Made by a program: the position numbers and the translations under genes | Part shown: positions 31,511-41,376 of the stretch, piece after piece | How positions within the stretch are numbered: the stretch's first letter is position 1 | How the letters are laid out: every line of letters starts with the position of its first letter | Assembly: GCA_964512225.1 (NCBI GenBank) | Contig: CAZEKB010000023.1 | Location: 1 to 64,000 of the forward strand | Source of the DNA: CAZEKB01 sp964512225 | GTDB lineage: Bacteria > Myxococcota_A > UBA796 > UBA9615 | Length of the DNA stretch: 64,000 nucleotides | Direction of reading: 5' to 3' | The notes under the pieces: generated by a model | The model's input: only the letters and a program-made list of their open reading frames with translations | What the model was told of the DNA's origin: nothing | Database searches by the model: none

Positions 31511-34402
31511 ATGCTGCGAGCCGCTCGCCTCGTCCTCGCCCTGGCCTGCGTCGTCGTCGTGGGGTGCCCCACCGACGGGGAGGATCCCACCCCCGAGCCC
31601 ACGCCCCCGGACTGCGACGGCGAGTACACGCCGCCCGAGCTGGCGATCGTCCCCATCGAGGACGGCCGGCCCACCGGCTTCCCCGTGGACGTGATCGTCG
31701 AGGCCGTGGACGAGGACGGCATCAACAACGTCCTGCTGTACTACCGGACCGAGGGCGTCCTCGACTGGGCCTTCATCTTCCTGAGCGAGATCCCCGACCA
31801 GGAGAACCTGTACGGCGGCCAGATCCCCGCGGGCGTCGTGCGCGAGCCCGGCGTCGACTGGTACATCGTGGCCGAGGACGTGGGCGAGTGCGCGACCGAC
31901 GCGCGCCTGCCGCCGGACGCCCCGGACAGCTGGCTGAACTTCAAGACCGAGGTCTCGGTGCACCCCATCCCGGTGTCCGAGAACTTCGACACCGAGAACT
32001 GCGGCGAGGACCTCGACGACCTGGGCTGGACCTCGTGGATCGGGTCGTTCCCCCAGGAGCGCCACGCCTGGAAGACCGACCCCCGCGGCCCCCTGTCGGG
32101 CGGGTGCTCGGCCTACCACGACGAGGGCATCCCGGGGGGCCTGTGGCCCTGCCCCGCCGACGGCGGCGGCATCGAGCGGGACAACTGGCTGATCACCCCC
32201 GCGCTCGACTTCACCACCAAGGAGGCCGTGGCGGTCCGCTGGTTCGAGCGGCACCGCGAGTCGGGCATCTGCGCCGAGCTGCACGAGCTGTACGTCAGCA
32301 CCGGCTCGCCGGACCCGGCGGGCGAGGACTGGCAGCTGCTGGCGGGCGACCTGCCCCTGCCGGGGGCGTCCTGGCAGTCGTCCGACTGGTACGACCTCAC
32401 GGAGCTCGCGGGCACCGAGCGCGTCTACCTCGCGCTGCGCTACCTCGGCGGCTCGGCGGGGCGCTGGCAGATCGACGACTTCTACGTGGGCGAGCCGCTG
32501 GCGGACCTCGTGCTCGCCGAAGCGCCGACCCTGGACGAGACCGTCGAGCCCGGCACCACCGGCATCGAGCTCGCGCTGACCGTGCGGAACACGTCGGAGC
32601 TGTACGGCTCGCCGCAGCTCAACGCGACGCTGACCACGGGCGACGACGACCTCTCCATCACCGCCGCCGAGACCACGCTGCCCCCGCTGGCCGTGGGCGA
32701 GAGCGCGCCCCTGGACGCGAGCTTCGTCTTCGACGTCCTGGCCACGCACCCGGACAACGCGTACCTCGACTTCGGTCTCGTCCTCGACGACGGGGACGCG
32801 GGCCACACCTGGACCATCCCCATCCGCATGCTCATGGGCCAGGAGAGCTACGTGACCGTCACGGTCACCACGCCCGCCCTCTCGGAGCTGGACCTGGAGC
32901 TGGGCTACGGGTCGTTCGCGGCGCCCACCTTCTCGGTCGCGACCAACAGCGAGCTCCAGCCGGAGGTGCCGGACACGGACACGCGCACCTGGCGGCTGGA
33001 CGTGACGGAGCACGCGGCGGTCCTGCCCCCGGGTCCCGGCGACGCTCGCTGGTACCTCGAGTGGGAGAACGACACGGGCTTCGTGGGCGCGACGGTCGAC
33101 TCGCTGGTCTTCGAGGTCGGCGGGGTGCAGTACGCCCCCGAGGACCTGCCCGCCGTCGTGAACGATCGGGAAGGCGACCACCTCCTCTTCCCGCCCCCGC
33201 CGGTGCTCGTGGTCGAGAGCTTCGAGACGGACCCCGATCCGGCGGCCCCGGGCACGAGGGTCACGCTGCAGAACGTCGTCCTGCGCAACGACGGCGCGGC
33301 CACGGCGGGGGCCGTCGACTGCATCGCGGGCTCGGCTCACCCCCACGCCGTGAACTTCTCCACCGCCCCGTCCGGGTTCGGCGGAGCGATCCTCGAGCCC
33401 GGGGCGACGGGCACGTCGGACACCGATCTGTCCTTCGACATCGCGCCCCAGCACACCGACAACACCGACATCCCCGTGACGCTGGTATGCACGGACGGCG
33501 CGGACACGCTCACCCCCGGGCTGGACGTCCCCGTGCCCTACCCGAACATGACGACCCTGTCCGTCCGCATCGACGACGACGCGGGGAACGACGACGGCTA
33601 CGCCGACGCGGGCGAGACCGTGGACGTGTGGATCACCGTCACCAACGACGGCGCGCTCCCCACGGGCGGCGCCGTCACGGCCACGCTGACCCCCGCCCCC
33701 GCCGACAGCACCGCCGTGTTCGTGGCCCCCGGGAGCACTGCGCTGACCTTCGGCGCGGCGGCCTTCGATCCGGGGACGTCCGCCGAGGCGGACCAGAGCT
33801 TCTCGCTGGCCGTCGACGGCGCGGCGCTCATGGGCGACACGATGGTCTTCGACGCCGTCTACGAGTCCGACGGCGATACCTGGACCGAGCAGGTCGTCGT
33901 CGAGGTCACGGGGCTGCCCTGGACCGACTGCTCCGAGCCGGACGACCCGATGGGGGACAGCGTCGGCACCTTCGACTTCGACATCAAGGGCTGCGCGAGC
34001 CGCAGCGACGACACGCTGCTGCAGATCCGCCTGGACTCCTGGACCCCGTTCAACCCGGCCACGACCGCCGTGTGGTTCTTCCTGTACGAGGTCCCCCTGC
34101 TCTACAGCATCGAGTACGTGCCCCCGGGCCTCGACTTCGAAGAGGGCTGCGTGGCGGGCGACGACATCGTCGGGCCGACGATGATGCCCACGGTCCTGAG
34201 CGACGGGCTCAGCTCGACGGTCCGGCTCCACCTCGACGACCTCGGGACCAACGGCGAGATCGGTCGCAACGTGCAGGTCGCCTTCGGGGTCGGGTACTGC
34301 AGCGAGATCAACTACTGCGACACGTATCCCGTGGGCGCCGTCGCGTTCAGCGGGGGAGCCGCGAGCTGCAACGAGAGCGCGTACATCCCCATCAACTGGT
34401 AG
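31511..34402 (+). CDS. Large lipoprotein with choice-of-anchor/MAM-like and CARDB-like segments
   Basis: A 963-residue predicted lipoprotein (lipobox VVVGC, C19) with an acidic Pro-rich tether. Residues about 40-140 form an Ig-like module. About 150-340 resembles the choice-of-anchor J / MAM-like lectin fold (SENFDTENC, then NWLITPALDF and GRWQIDDFYVG). Several segments with VRNTSE, LRNDGAAT and ITVTNDGAL follow, typical of CARDB/DUF11-like beta sandwiches in surface proteins. The C-terminal domain (about 800-963) is conserved-looking but unnamed. It is the last gene of the five-lipoprotein block. Confidence 0.78.
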   Translation: MLRAARLVLALACVVVVGCPTDGEDPTPEPTPPDCDGEYTPPELAIVPIEDGRPTGFPVDVIVEAVDEDGINNVLLYYRTEGVLDWAFIFLSEIPDQENLYGGQIPAGVVREPGVDWYIVAEDVGECATDARLPPDAPDSWLNFKTEVSVHPIPVSENFDTENCGEDLDDLGWTSWIGSFPQERHAWKTDPRGPLSGGCSAYHDEGIPGGLWPCPADGGGIERDNWLITPALDFTTKEAVAVRWFERHRESGICAELHELYVSTGSPDPAGEDWQLLAGDLPLPGASWQSSDWYDLTELAGTERVYLALRYLGGSAGRWQIDDFYVGEPLADLVLAEAPTLDETVEPGTTGIELALTVRNTSELYGSPQLNATLTTGDDDLSITAAETTLPPLAVGESAPLDASFVFDVLATHPDNAYLDFGLVLDDGDAGHTWTIPIRMLMGQESYVTVTVTTPALSELDLELGYGSFAAPTFSVATNSELQPEVPDTDTRTWRLDVTEHAAVLPPGPGDARWYLEWENDTGFVGATVDSLVFEVGGVQYAPEDLPAVVNDREGDHLLFPPPPVLVVESFETDPDPAAPGTRVTLQNVVLRNDGAATAGAVDCIAGSAHPHAVNFSTAPSGFGGAILEPGATGTSDTDLSFDIAPQHTDNTDIPVTLVCTDGADTLTPGLDVPVPYPNMTTLSVRIDDDAGNDDGYADAGETVDVWITVTNDGALPTGGAVTATLTPAPADSTAVFVAPGSTALTFGAAAFDPGTSAEADQSFSLAVDGAALMGDTMVFDAVYESDGDTWTEQVVVEVTGLPWTDCSEPDDPMGDSVGTFDFDIKGCASRSDDTLLQIRLDSWTPFNPATTAVWFFLYEVPLLYSIEYVPPGLDFEEGCVAGDDIVGPTMMPTVLSDGLSSTVRLHLDDLGTNGEIGRNVQVAFGVGYCSEINYCDTYPVGAVAFSGGAASCNESAYIPINW

Positions 34403-34404
34403 CC

Positions 34405-34433
34405 GCGACACCCGCTCCTTCGTCGCTTATGTT
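34405..34433 (+). promoter_or_regulatory. Candidate promoter (GCGACA-17-TATGTT) with internal dyad
   Basis: GCGACA (34405-34410) and TATGTT (34428-34433) are 17 nt apart, upstream of the Shine-Dalgarno AGGAG (34478-34482) of the next gene. An inverted repeat GCGAC/GTCGC (34405-34409 and 34422-34426) lies within the promoter and could be an operator or a weak terminator for the preceding block. Confidence 0.35.
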
Positions 34434-34487
34434 GTAGGCGTTCAGGATCCCCGCCCGCCGATCGGCGAGCGGTCTGCAGGAGTTCGA

Positions 34488-35285
34488 ATGGCCCCCAAGG
34501 CGCTCCCCGACGGATACCACCTCTCGCTCTCCATCTCCCAGTCGCTGTGGTCCGACCTGCTGGGACAAGCCCTCCCGATCCAGGTCGGGACCGGCGAGTT
34601 CGAGCTCATCGAGCAGAGCCGCAAGCTGCTGCACATGGCCGAAGACCAGGTGAAGGGGCTGCTCACCGGCGCCGGCGAGGCCATGGACTCGGCCCCCGTC
34701 ATCGGCGGGTCCGTGGGCAAGGGCGTGCGCGGCAAGCTCAAGGGCGTGGCCAAGCGGGGCCGGAACTTCCTCTCGCGCAAGGTCGAGGAGAGCGTGAAGG
34801 TCACGGGCAACTGGAAGGTCAACGTCGCCAAGGACGGCAGCTCGTTCGACTACCACGACGACGGAGTCACCCTGGACGCGCGCGTCGGCGTGGAGGTCGA
34901 GGGCCGGGCCCTGCTGCTGGGCGACCAGTTCGAGATCCCGTTCACGATCACGCACGACGTCAACGGCACCGCCTCCCTGGACGAGGTGGGCTTCAACAGC
35001 GACCGCAACCAGCTCGAGGGCAGCCTCGGCAGCGTGTCGCTGTCCCTGGGTGAGAGCCTCCCCCTGCGGCTGCTGAAGACCGTCGCCGACCGGCTGATCG
35101 AGCAGCAGATCATCAAGATGAACCCGCTGCCCCTCATCCCGAGCTCGACCATCGAGAACATGGTCCTGCCCGCGGGCGGGCCGCTGCGGCTGTCGGCCTC
35201 GATCGAGGACCTGTTCGTCGGCATCAACGGCGAAGACCTGACGCTGTCCGTCCGCTTCGCGTTCACGGGCGACGCCGCCGCTTGA
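34488..35285 (+). CDS. Hypothetical protein, possible lipid-binding beta protein
   Basis: Not recognised. The 265-residue protein has no signal peptide and no membrane helix. The N-terminal third is helical with a basic Gly/Lys stretch (GKGVRGKLKGVAKRGRN, about 76-92). The rest is beta-rich with alternating patterns such as VTLDARVGVEVEGRALLLG and SLGSVSLSLGESLPLRLLK, reminiscent of tubular lipid-binding or LEA-like proteins; that resemblance is weak. AGGAG lies 5 nt before the ATG. Its TGA overlaps the TTG start of guanine deaminase (TTGA), an unusual pairing. Confidence 0.7.
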   Translation: MAPKALPDGYHLSLSISQSLWSDLLGQALPIQVGTGEFELIEQSRKLLHMAEDQVKGLLTGAGEAMDSAPVIGGSVGKGVRGKLKGVAKRGRNFLSRKVEESVKVTGNWKVNVAKDGSSFDYHDDGVTLDARVGVEVEGRALLLGDQFEIPFTITHDVNGTASLDEVGFNSDRNQLEGSLGSVSLSLGESLPLRLLKTVADRLIEQQIIKMNPLPLIPSSTIENMVLPAGGPLRLSASIEDLFVGINGEDLTLSVRFAFTGDAAA

Positions 35286-36490
35286 CCAGCCCCGCCGGAT
35301 CCATCGCCGGACACGTCCTGACTCCCCGCGGCGACGGGAAGACGGCCCTGCTGCGCGACGCCCGCGTGGCGTGGGCGGGCGGGCGCATCACCGAGATCGG
35401 CTCCGGCACCGGCGACCTGTTGCTGATCCCCGGGCTCGTCGACGTCCACGTCCACCTCCCCCAGCACCGCGTCCGGGGCCGCTTTCAGGACGCGCTGCTG
35501 CCGTGGCTGCGCGACAGCATCTGGCCCGAGGAGATGCGTTTCGCCGAGCGCGAGTACCGCGAGGGGTGCACGCGCGAGTTCCGGCAGGGGCTGATCGCGG
35601 CGGGCACCACCGCGGCCATGGTGTACGGCTCCCCGCTGGGCGACTCCGCCTACGCCGTCCTGGAGGACCTCGCGCCGCTGTGCATCAAGGGCGGCGACGT
35701 GCTGATGGACCGCAACGGCCCCGCCGCGACCCTGCGCGCGGCCCCGGCGGCGATGAAGGAGGCGGCCGAGCACGTGGCGACGTTCGGGGAGCGGTACGCG
35801 GTGACCCCGCGGTTCGTCCCCACCTGCTCCCCCGCGCTGATGACCGCCTGCGGGGAGCTGCTGGCGACGACCGACGCGCGCATGCAGACGCACCTGTCCG
35901 AGAACCTCGACGAGGTCGCGTGGGTGCGGGATCTGCACCCCGAGTGCGACTCCTACACCGCCGTGTACGCGGAGCACGGGCTGCTGGGGCCGCGCTCGAT
36001 CTTCGGGCACTGCATCCACCTGTCGGACGCCGAGCTGACCATGCTCGCCGAGTCGGGGTCGTGGGTCGCTCACTGCCCCACGTCGAACGTCGCGCTGGGG
36101 AGCGGGCGCATGCCCCTGGAGCGGATCCGCGCGGCGGGGATCCCGATCGCGCTGGCGACGGACGTGGGGGCGGGGCCGGAGCTGTCGATGCTGCACGTCA
36201 TGGCGACGTGCGTGGACGTGCACCGGGGCGTGGTGGACGTCGCTCCGTCCGAGGCGCTCCGTCTGGCCACCGTCGCGGGGGCCGCCGCCATGGGCGAGCC
36301 CGCGCGCGGAGCGTTGAAGCCGGGTTTCCACGCCGACGTCGTGGGGCTCCATGTGCCCGGCGGACTGCGCCGGAGCGACGACGCGGACAGCGTCCTCGCG
36401 CGCATCTTCGAGGAGTTCCGAGATCGCTGGGACGACGCCGTCGCCGCGGTGTTCGTGAGCGGCGAGCGCGTCGACGCCGCGCTATCGTGA
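35282..36490 (+). CDS. guaD: Guanine deaminase (amidohydrolase superfamily)
   Basis: A 402-residue zinc amidohydrolase that converts guanine to xanthine in purine salvage. The motifs are those of GuaD: PGLVDVHVHLPQ (metal H56 and H58), AVTPRFVPTCSPALM, QTHLSENLDEV, FGHCIHLSDAE, VAHCPTSNVALGSG and IALATDVGAGP, which carries the catalytic Asp. Length is slightly shorter than the usual 430-450. The TTG start at 35282 is supported by the overlap with the upstream stop. Other deaminases of the family (cytosine or chlorohydrolase types) are less likely, because TPRF-PTCS and HCPTSN-x5-G are characteristic of guanine deaminases. Confidence 0.88.
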   Translation: MTSPAGSIAGHVLTPRGDGKTALLRDARVAWAGGRITEIGSGTGDLLLIPGLVDVHVHLPQHRVRGRFQDALLPWLRDSIWPEEMRFAEREYREGCTREFRQGLIAAGTTAAMVYGSPLGDSAYAVLEDLAPLCIKGGDVLMDRNGPAATLRAAPAAMKEAAEHVATFGERYAVTPRFVPTCSPALMTACGELLATTDARMQTHLSENLDEVAWVRDLHPECDSYTAVYAEHGLLGPRSIFGHCIHLSDAELTMLAESGSWVAHCPTSNVALGSGRMPLERIRAAGIPIALATDVGAGPELSMLHVMATCVDVHRGVVDVAPSEALRLATVAGAAAMGEPARGALKPGFHADVVGLHVPGGLRRSDDADSVLARIFEEFRDRWDDAVAAVFVSGERVDAALS

Positions 36491-36518
36491 CCGGGCGCCG
36501 AGGAGGAGCCGACCGACG

Positions 36519-38251
<1,733 letters not shown>

Positions 38252-38255
<4 letters not shown>

Positions 38256-38650
38256 CGCGGGAGGTCACGATCCGGGTGGGCACGGTCCGGCTGGGCGACG
38301 ACGGAGTGGTCCGGCAGGACTTCGTCGAGGGGGCCTACATGGAGGTCGCCGACTCCCGTGAGGCCATCGCCGCCGTCCGGGAGCTCACCGGGGACGTGCC
38401 CGCGTTCCTCCTGACGGACATGCGACACGTGAAGGGGGCGTCGTCGGAGGCGCGCGCGTTCGGCTCGACCCCCGAGATGGTCCCGTACATCGCCGCGATC
38501 GCCCTCCTGACCTCCTCGCCGCTCACGCGGATGATCGCCAACTTCTTCGTGCGGTTCACCCGCCCCGCCTACCCCGTGCGCATGTTCACGGACCGGGACG
38601 AGGCGCTCGCCTGGCTCCTCGCCGCCAGGACCCGGGCCGCAGCGAGCTGA
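38252..38650 (+). CDS. Small STAS/SpoIIAA-like protein
   Basis: A 132-residue cytoplasmic protein. Its secondary-structure pattern (VTIRVGTVRLGDDGVVR, then AIAAVRELTG, AFLLTDMRHVKG, and the C-terminal VRMFTDRDEALAWLLA) resembles the SpoIIAA/STAS-like families found as small partners of kinases. The last segment, in which a strand ends in FxDxxxAxxWL, is especially typical. No catalytic motif is present. Translational coupling to the hybrid kinase (ATGA) suggests a partner or output role for that kinase, which is inference. Confidence 0.72.
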
Positions 38651-38657
38651 CCGCTCG

Positions 38658-39269
38658 TCAGTCGTTGGCGGCGCCCGCGTCGATCCAGTTCTCGATGCCC
38701 GTGCGGTGATCTTGGTTGATGGGGAGGATGGCGCCGAACGGCATCGTCGCCCCGGTGTCCTCCCCCTCGGCCGGAGGCGCGTTCCCCTGGGTCCAGTTGA
38801 TCTTCGCGAGCAGGAAGCTCTCCGCCGGGTTCCCGGGGTCGACCCTCAGCCACGTGCTCTCGGTCGACTGCGCGCCCACGACCCGGTCCCAGCCGTCCGG
38901 CTCCGTGATCCCGAACATGCCGCTCACGTGGGTCTCGGCCCGGTGACAGCCGCAGCTGACGGTGAAGACGTCCAGCTGAATCTGCGTCCAGGAGTACTCG
39001 TCGAGGGTGCCGTCGCAGTCCTGGTCGAGGCCGTCGATGAGCTCGGGGGCGCCCGGGTGGACGGTGGGGTCGTCGTCGTCGCAGTCGACGTCGTCCCCGA
39101 ACCCGTCGCCGTCGTTGTCGGGGCCGTCTCCGACCACGTCGTCGTCGTCGGTCGCGTCGTCGTCGTCGGCATCGGCTGCCGAGTCGTCGTCGTCGACGTC
39201 GGGGGAGGGGCAGGCGAAGAGGCCGAGCGCGGCGACCGCGCCGAGGAGGGGACGGGAGCGCCGGGTCAT
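38658..39269 (-). CDS. Poly-Asp lipoprotein with CxCH motif (paralogue of 6421 gene)
   Basis: A 203-residue predicted lipoprotein (lipobox LGLFAC, C20) with three Asp4 blocks after the cysteine. A thrombospondin-3/EF-like calcium segment follows (DNDGDGFGDDVDCDDDD and ELIDGLDQDCDG). The C-terminal domain parallels the gene at 6421: F-x3-C-x-C-H (C106, C108, H109), a WDRVVGA helix, a V-D-P-x-x-P-x-x-S segment, MPFGAILP, and IENWIDAGA at the end. The CxCH spacing is again one residue shorter than CxxCH. TATCCT lies 6 nt before the ATG. Its stop is 7 bp from the convergent STAS-like gene. Confidence 0.77.
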   Translation of the reverse strand: MTRRSRPLLGAVAALGLFACPSPDVDDDDSAADADDDDATDDDDVVGDGPDNDGDGFGDDVDCDDDDPTVHPGAPELIDGLDQDCDGTLDEYSWTQIQLDVFTVSCGCHRAETHVSGMFGITEPDGWDRVVGAQSTESTWLRVDPGNPAESFLLAKINWTQGNAPPAEGEDTGATMPFGAILPINQDHRTGIENWIDAGAAND

Positions 39270-39275
39270 GGCCTC

Positions 39276-39281
39276 AGGATA
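39276..39281 (-). promoter_or_regulatory. Candidate leaderless -10 element (TATCCT)
   Basis: Minus-strand TATCCT lies 6 nt before the ATG at 39269 and within the 17-bp gap after the carbonic-anhydrase-like gene. This suggests that the lipoprotein has its own promoter. Confidence 0.4.
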
Positions 39282-39286
39282 GACCG

Positions 39287-39817
39287 TCAGCCGGGGGGCG
39301 GCCCCTCGTCGCGGGCCCGGTACACGGCCGCGCCTTCGACGTAGTGGCTCCACGAGTAGCGGATCCACTCGAGCTCCTCGGCGGTGGTCTCGCGGACGCG
39401 TCGGCCGGGGCTGCCGAGCACGAGCGAGCGGGGCGGGACGACCGTCCCCATGGTCACGAGCGCGCCCGCCCCGACGATGCTCCCGGCCCCGATCACGGCG
39501 TTGTCCATGATCACCGAGCCCATCCCGATGATGCACCCGGACTCGACCCTGCAGCCGTGCAGGATCGCCCGGTGTCCGACGGTCACCCGCGGTCCCACGA
39601 CGGTCACGGACTTGCCGCCGGTGTTGTGCAGCACGGCGCCGTCCTGGACGTTCGTATCCTCGCCCACCACGAGGGGGCCGTCGTCGCCGCGGAGGACCGC
39701 GGTGGGCCACACCGACACGCGGGCGTCGATGCGCACCTCGCCGATCACGACGGCGGATCGATGCACCCAGGCGGTCGGGTCGATCTCGGGGAGCATCCCC
39801 GCGTACGGCTCGATCAC
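39287..39817 (-). CDS. Gamma-carbonic-anhydrase-like hexapeptide-repeat protein
   Basis: A 176-residue left-handed beta-helix protein of the YrdA/PaaY/gamma-CA group. Hexapeptide repeats run through most of the length (SAVVIGEVRIDARVSVWPTA and onward). The three zinc-binding histidines of the family are recognisable: one in VQDGAVLHN and two in VTVGHRAILHGC. The GMGSVIMDNAVIG turn follows. Members bind zinc; some hydrate CO2 and others are thioesterase-like or of unknown activity. The GTG start overlaps the stop of the Rieske gene (GTGA), so the two are coexpressed. Confidence 0.88.
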   Translation of the reverse strand: MIEPYAGMLPEIDPTAWVHRSAVVIGEVRIDARVSVWPTAVLRGDDGPLVVGEDTNVQDGAVLHNTGGKSVTVVGPRVTVGHRAILHGCRVESGCIIGMGSVIMDNAVIGAGSIVGAGALVTMGTVVPPRSLVLGSPGRRVRETTAEELEWIRYSWSHYVEGAAVYRARDEGPPPG

Positions 39818-40929
39818 TCGGGGCCCCCCACCCAGCGGTTCAGGACGGTGTGGAAGTGGGAGACCGCCGCTTCGTCGTCGTGCAGGACCTGCGTCTCCAG
39901 TCGCCCGCTCGCGACCCCCGCCTGGAAGCGGTCGAGCATGTCCAGGTCCTCGGCGAGGATGTACCGGGACGCCGCCGCGGTGGCGTGGGCGCGCAGCAGC
40001 TCGAGGCCGCGGGCGCCCCGGCGCTTGCAGAAGAGGTAGTGGAGGCGGCAGGACGTCGCGTCGACCGGATAGACCTGCATCACCGTGAGGTGGTACGGCA
40101 GCACGTTGACGAGGAAGTTCGGGAAGATCAGGTACTTGTGCAGGGCCGTCAGCTGCTTGTCCGTGTAGGGGCCGCCCCGGGTGCAGCGCCGGTCGAGGGC
40201 GCGACGCCAGGAGTAGAGCGCGATGTCCAGCCGTTGGCGGGTGTGGTCCCCGTACGACGCGAAGTCGGGGCCGTCGGAGACGTGCCGATTCACCGTCCGG
40301 GAGTGCACGACGGGCACGTGATAGAAGTCGACGACGTTCTCGAGCATCGCCTTCCAGTTGACCGGGACCGTGAGCACCTTCTCCTTGATGGCCCGCATGT
40401 CCTCCAGTCGGTAGGGCTCGAGCTCCTCGGGGATCCCCGCGAGCGTGTCCAGCAGCGGGGGGGCTTCGTCGTCGAGCGTGCCCCACAGGAAACCCATGAA
40501 CTCCGCCGTGCGCACCGGGTGCAGCCCCATGCGGTCCTTCCTCAGGCGCTTCAGGCCGTCGGGGCGGGGGACGTGGGCGAGCTCGCCGTCGAGCCCGTAG
40601 CCCCAGCCGTGGTACGGGCAGTGCAGACGGTCGGTCGTGCCGCGCCCCTCCAGGATCTTCGAGCCCCGGTGGCGGCAGGAGTTGTGGAAGGCGCCGAGGC
40701 GGCCCCGCTCGTCGCGCACGACCGCGATCGACTCGCCGAGCTCGTCCACCGTCCAGTAGTCGCCCGGCCTCGGCGCCCGCCACGTCGGCCCCAGGCAGAG
40801 CCAGGCGCGCCGGAAGACCGCGCGCCGCTCGACCTCCAGGAACTCGGGGTCCGTGTAGCGCGAGCTGGCGACGCGACGCACCGAGCGGTGGGGCTCCAGG
40901 GGCGTGACGTTCGCGCGCGTGAAGGTCAT
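39814..40929 (-). CDS. Rieske [2Fe-2S] aromatic ring-hydroxylating oxygenase, alpha subunit-like
   Basis: A 371-residue oxygenase subunit. The Rieske cluster ligands are C85-R-H87 in NSCRHRGS and C104-P-Y-H107 in HCPYHGWGYG. The C-terminal catalytic domain has the mononuclear iron site in ENVVDFYHVPVVH (H204, H209) with a distal acid probably in LAEDLDMLDRFQ. Family enzymes hydroxylate or demethylate aromatic and quaternary amine substrates, taking electrons from a separate reductase. No reductase or ferredoxin gene is adjacent; the flavin reductase at 2386 is distant. The substrate is unknown. TAACCT lies 10 nt before the ATG. The stop overlaps the gamma-CA gene. Confidence 0.9.
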   Translation of the reverse strand: MTFTRANVTPLEPHRSVRRVASSRYTDPEFLEVERRAVFRRAWLCLGPTWRAPRPGDYWTVDELGESIAVVRDERGRLGAFHNSCRHRGSKILEGRGTTDRLHCPYHGWGYGLDGELAHVPRPDGLKRLRKDRMGLHPVRTAEFMGFLWGTLDDEAPPLLDTLAGIPEELEPYRLEDMRAIKEKVLTVPVNWKAMLENVVDFYHVPVVHSRTVNRHVSDGPDFASYGDHTRQRLDIALYSWRRALDRRCTRGGPYTDKQLTALHKYLIFPNFLVNVLPYHLTVMQVYPVDATSCRLHYLFCKRRGARGLELLRAHATAAASRYILAEDLDMLDRFQAGVASGRLETQVLHDDEAAVSHFHTVLNRWVGGPE

Positions 40930-41164
40930 GGGCGCGTGGAGGTTAGCCGTCGCGGGGCCCGTTCGCAGGCGTCACGGCGCCGGTCTGCGGGGGGCGTCCG
41001 CGGGGTCGGGCGACGCGGCGCCCCCCGGGATCGAGTGGACGTCCGGAAATCCGAGGCTAAACTGCGTCTTAGAGGTCAAAGCCCGGCTTTTTCGGAGCTC
41101 CTTCGGGACTTCGCTGGAGTCATCCCGTCAACCCCCGCAGGGAGGCAGCGTCCGAAGGTTCCTG
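40930..41164. other. Long intergenic region, upstream part
   Basis: This begins a 488-bp stretch (40930-41417) without a conventional gene. It contains minus-strand TAACCT (40940-40945), a candidate -10 for the Rieske gene. It also has the short hairpin AAAGC-CCG-GCTTT followed by two more T residues (41078-41092), which could terminate plus-strand transcription. The segment 41040-41130 is less GC-rich than its surroundings. I do not recognise a riboswitch or known RNA family. Confidence 0.45.
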
Positions 41165-41194
41165 TTGACACTCGCCCACCGCGACGGTCAACAT
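41165..41194 (+). promoter_or_regulatory. Candidate promoter with inverted repeat, before a 19-codon gene
   Basis: A perfect -35 TTGACA (41165-41170) is followed after 18 nt by CAACAT (41189-41194, three of six matches to TATAAT). An inverted repeat GTTGAC-N17-GTCAAC (41164-41169 and 41187-41192) overlaps both promoter elements and could be an operator. The -10 is weak. Confidence 0.4.
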
Positions 41195-41241
41195 GATGGT
41201 GCTCGCAGACGGACCCACCCCGCATTTCGAGGAGGCATGGC

Positions 41242-41301
41242 ATGAACTGGCGTCCCGCTCCGATTCCGAAGCCGACCCCGAAGCCCCGCCCCAAGTCCTA
41301 A
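41242..41301 (+). CDS. Candidate 19-residue Pro/Lys/Arg-rich peptide
   Basis: The frame encodes MNWRPAPIPKPTPKPRPKS and stops with TAA at 41299-41301. A full Shine-Dalgarno AGGAGG (41230-41235) lies exactly 6 nt before the ATG, which is better than most annotated genes here. A promoter candidate sits upstream and two hairpins lie downstream. Seven prolines and six basic residues in 19 give an extended cationic chain, similar in composition to proline-rich ribosome-targeting peptides, but no homologue is known to me. It could also be a regulatory leader peptide or chance. An overlapping ATG at 41237 would give only Met-Ala. Confidence 0.5.
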   Translation: MNWRPAPIPKPTPKPRPKS

Positions 41302-41329
41302 GGGCGGCGCCTCGCCCCTCACCCGGGGT

Positions 41330-41359
41330 CTTCAATTGCCGGTTCGCCCGGCGCTGAAG
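41330..41359. terminator. Hairpin downstream of the small peptide frame
   Basis: CTTCA (41330-41334) pairs with TGAAG (41355-41359), and GCCGG (41338-41342) pairs with CCGGC (41348-41352) around a TTCGC loop, with a small internal loop between the stems. No long T-run follows, so intrinsic termination is uncertain. Confidence 0.45.
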
Positions 41360-41376
41360 TAGTCGACAAACTTCGT

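Noticed and set aside
41040..41160. Riboswitch or known structured RNA in the long intergenic region
   Set aside because: I see short hairpins (for example 41078-41092) but no consensus core of a class that I can name.
40904..41245. 113-residue plus-strand frame upstream of the small peptide
   Set aside because: It begins inside the antisense Rieske gene, has no Shine-Dalgarno sequence and no domain, and would run through the promoter and ribosome site of the better-supported 19-codon frame.
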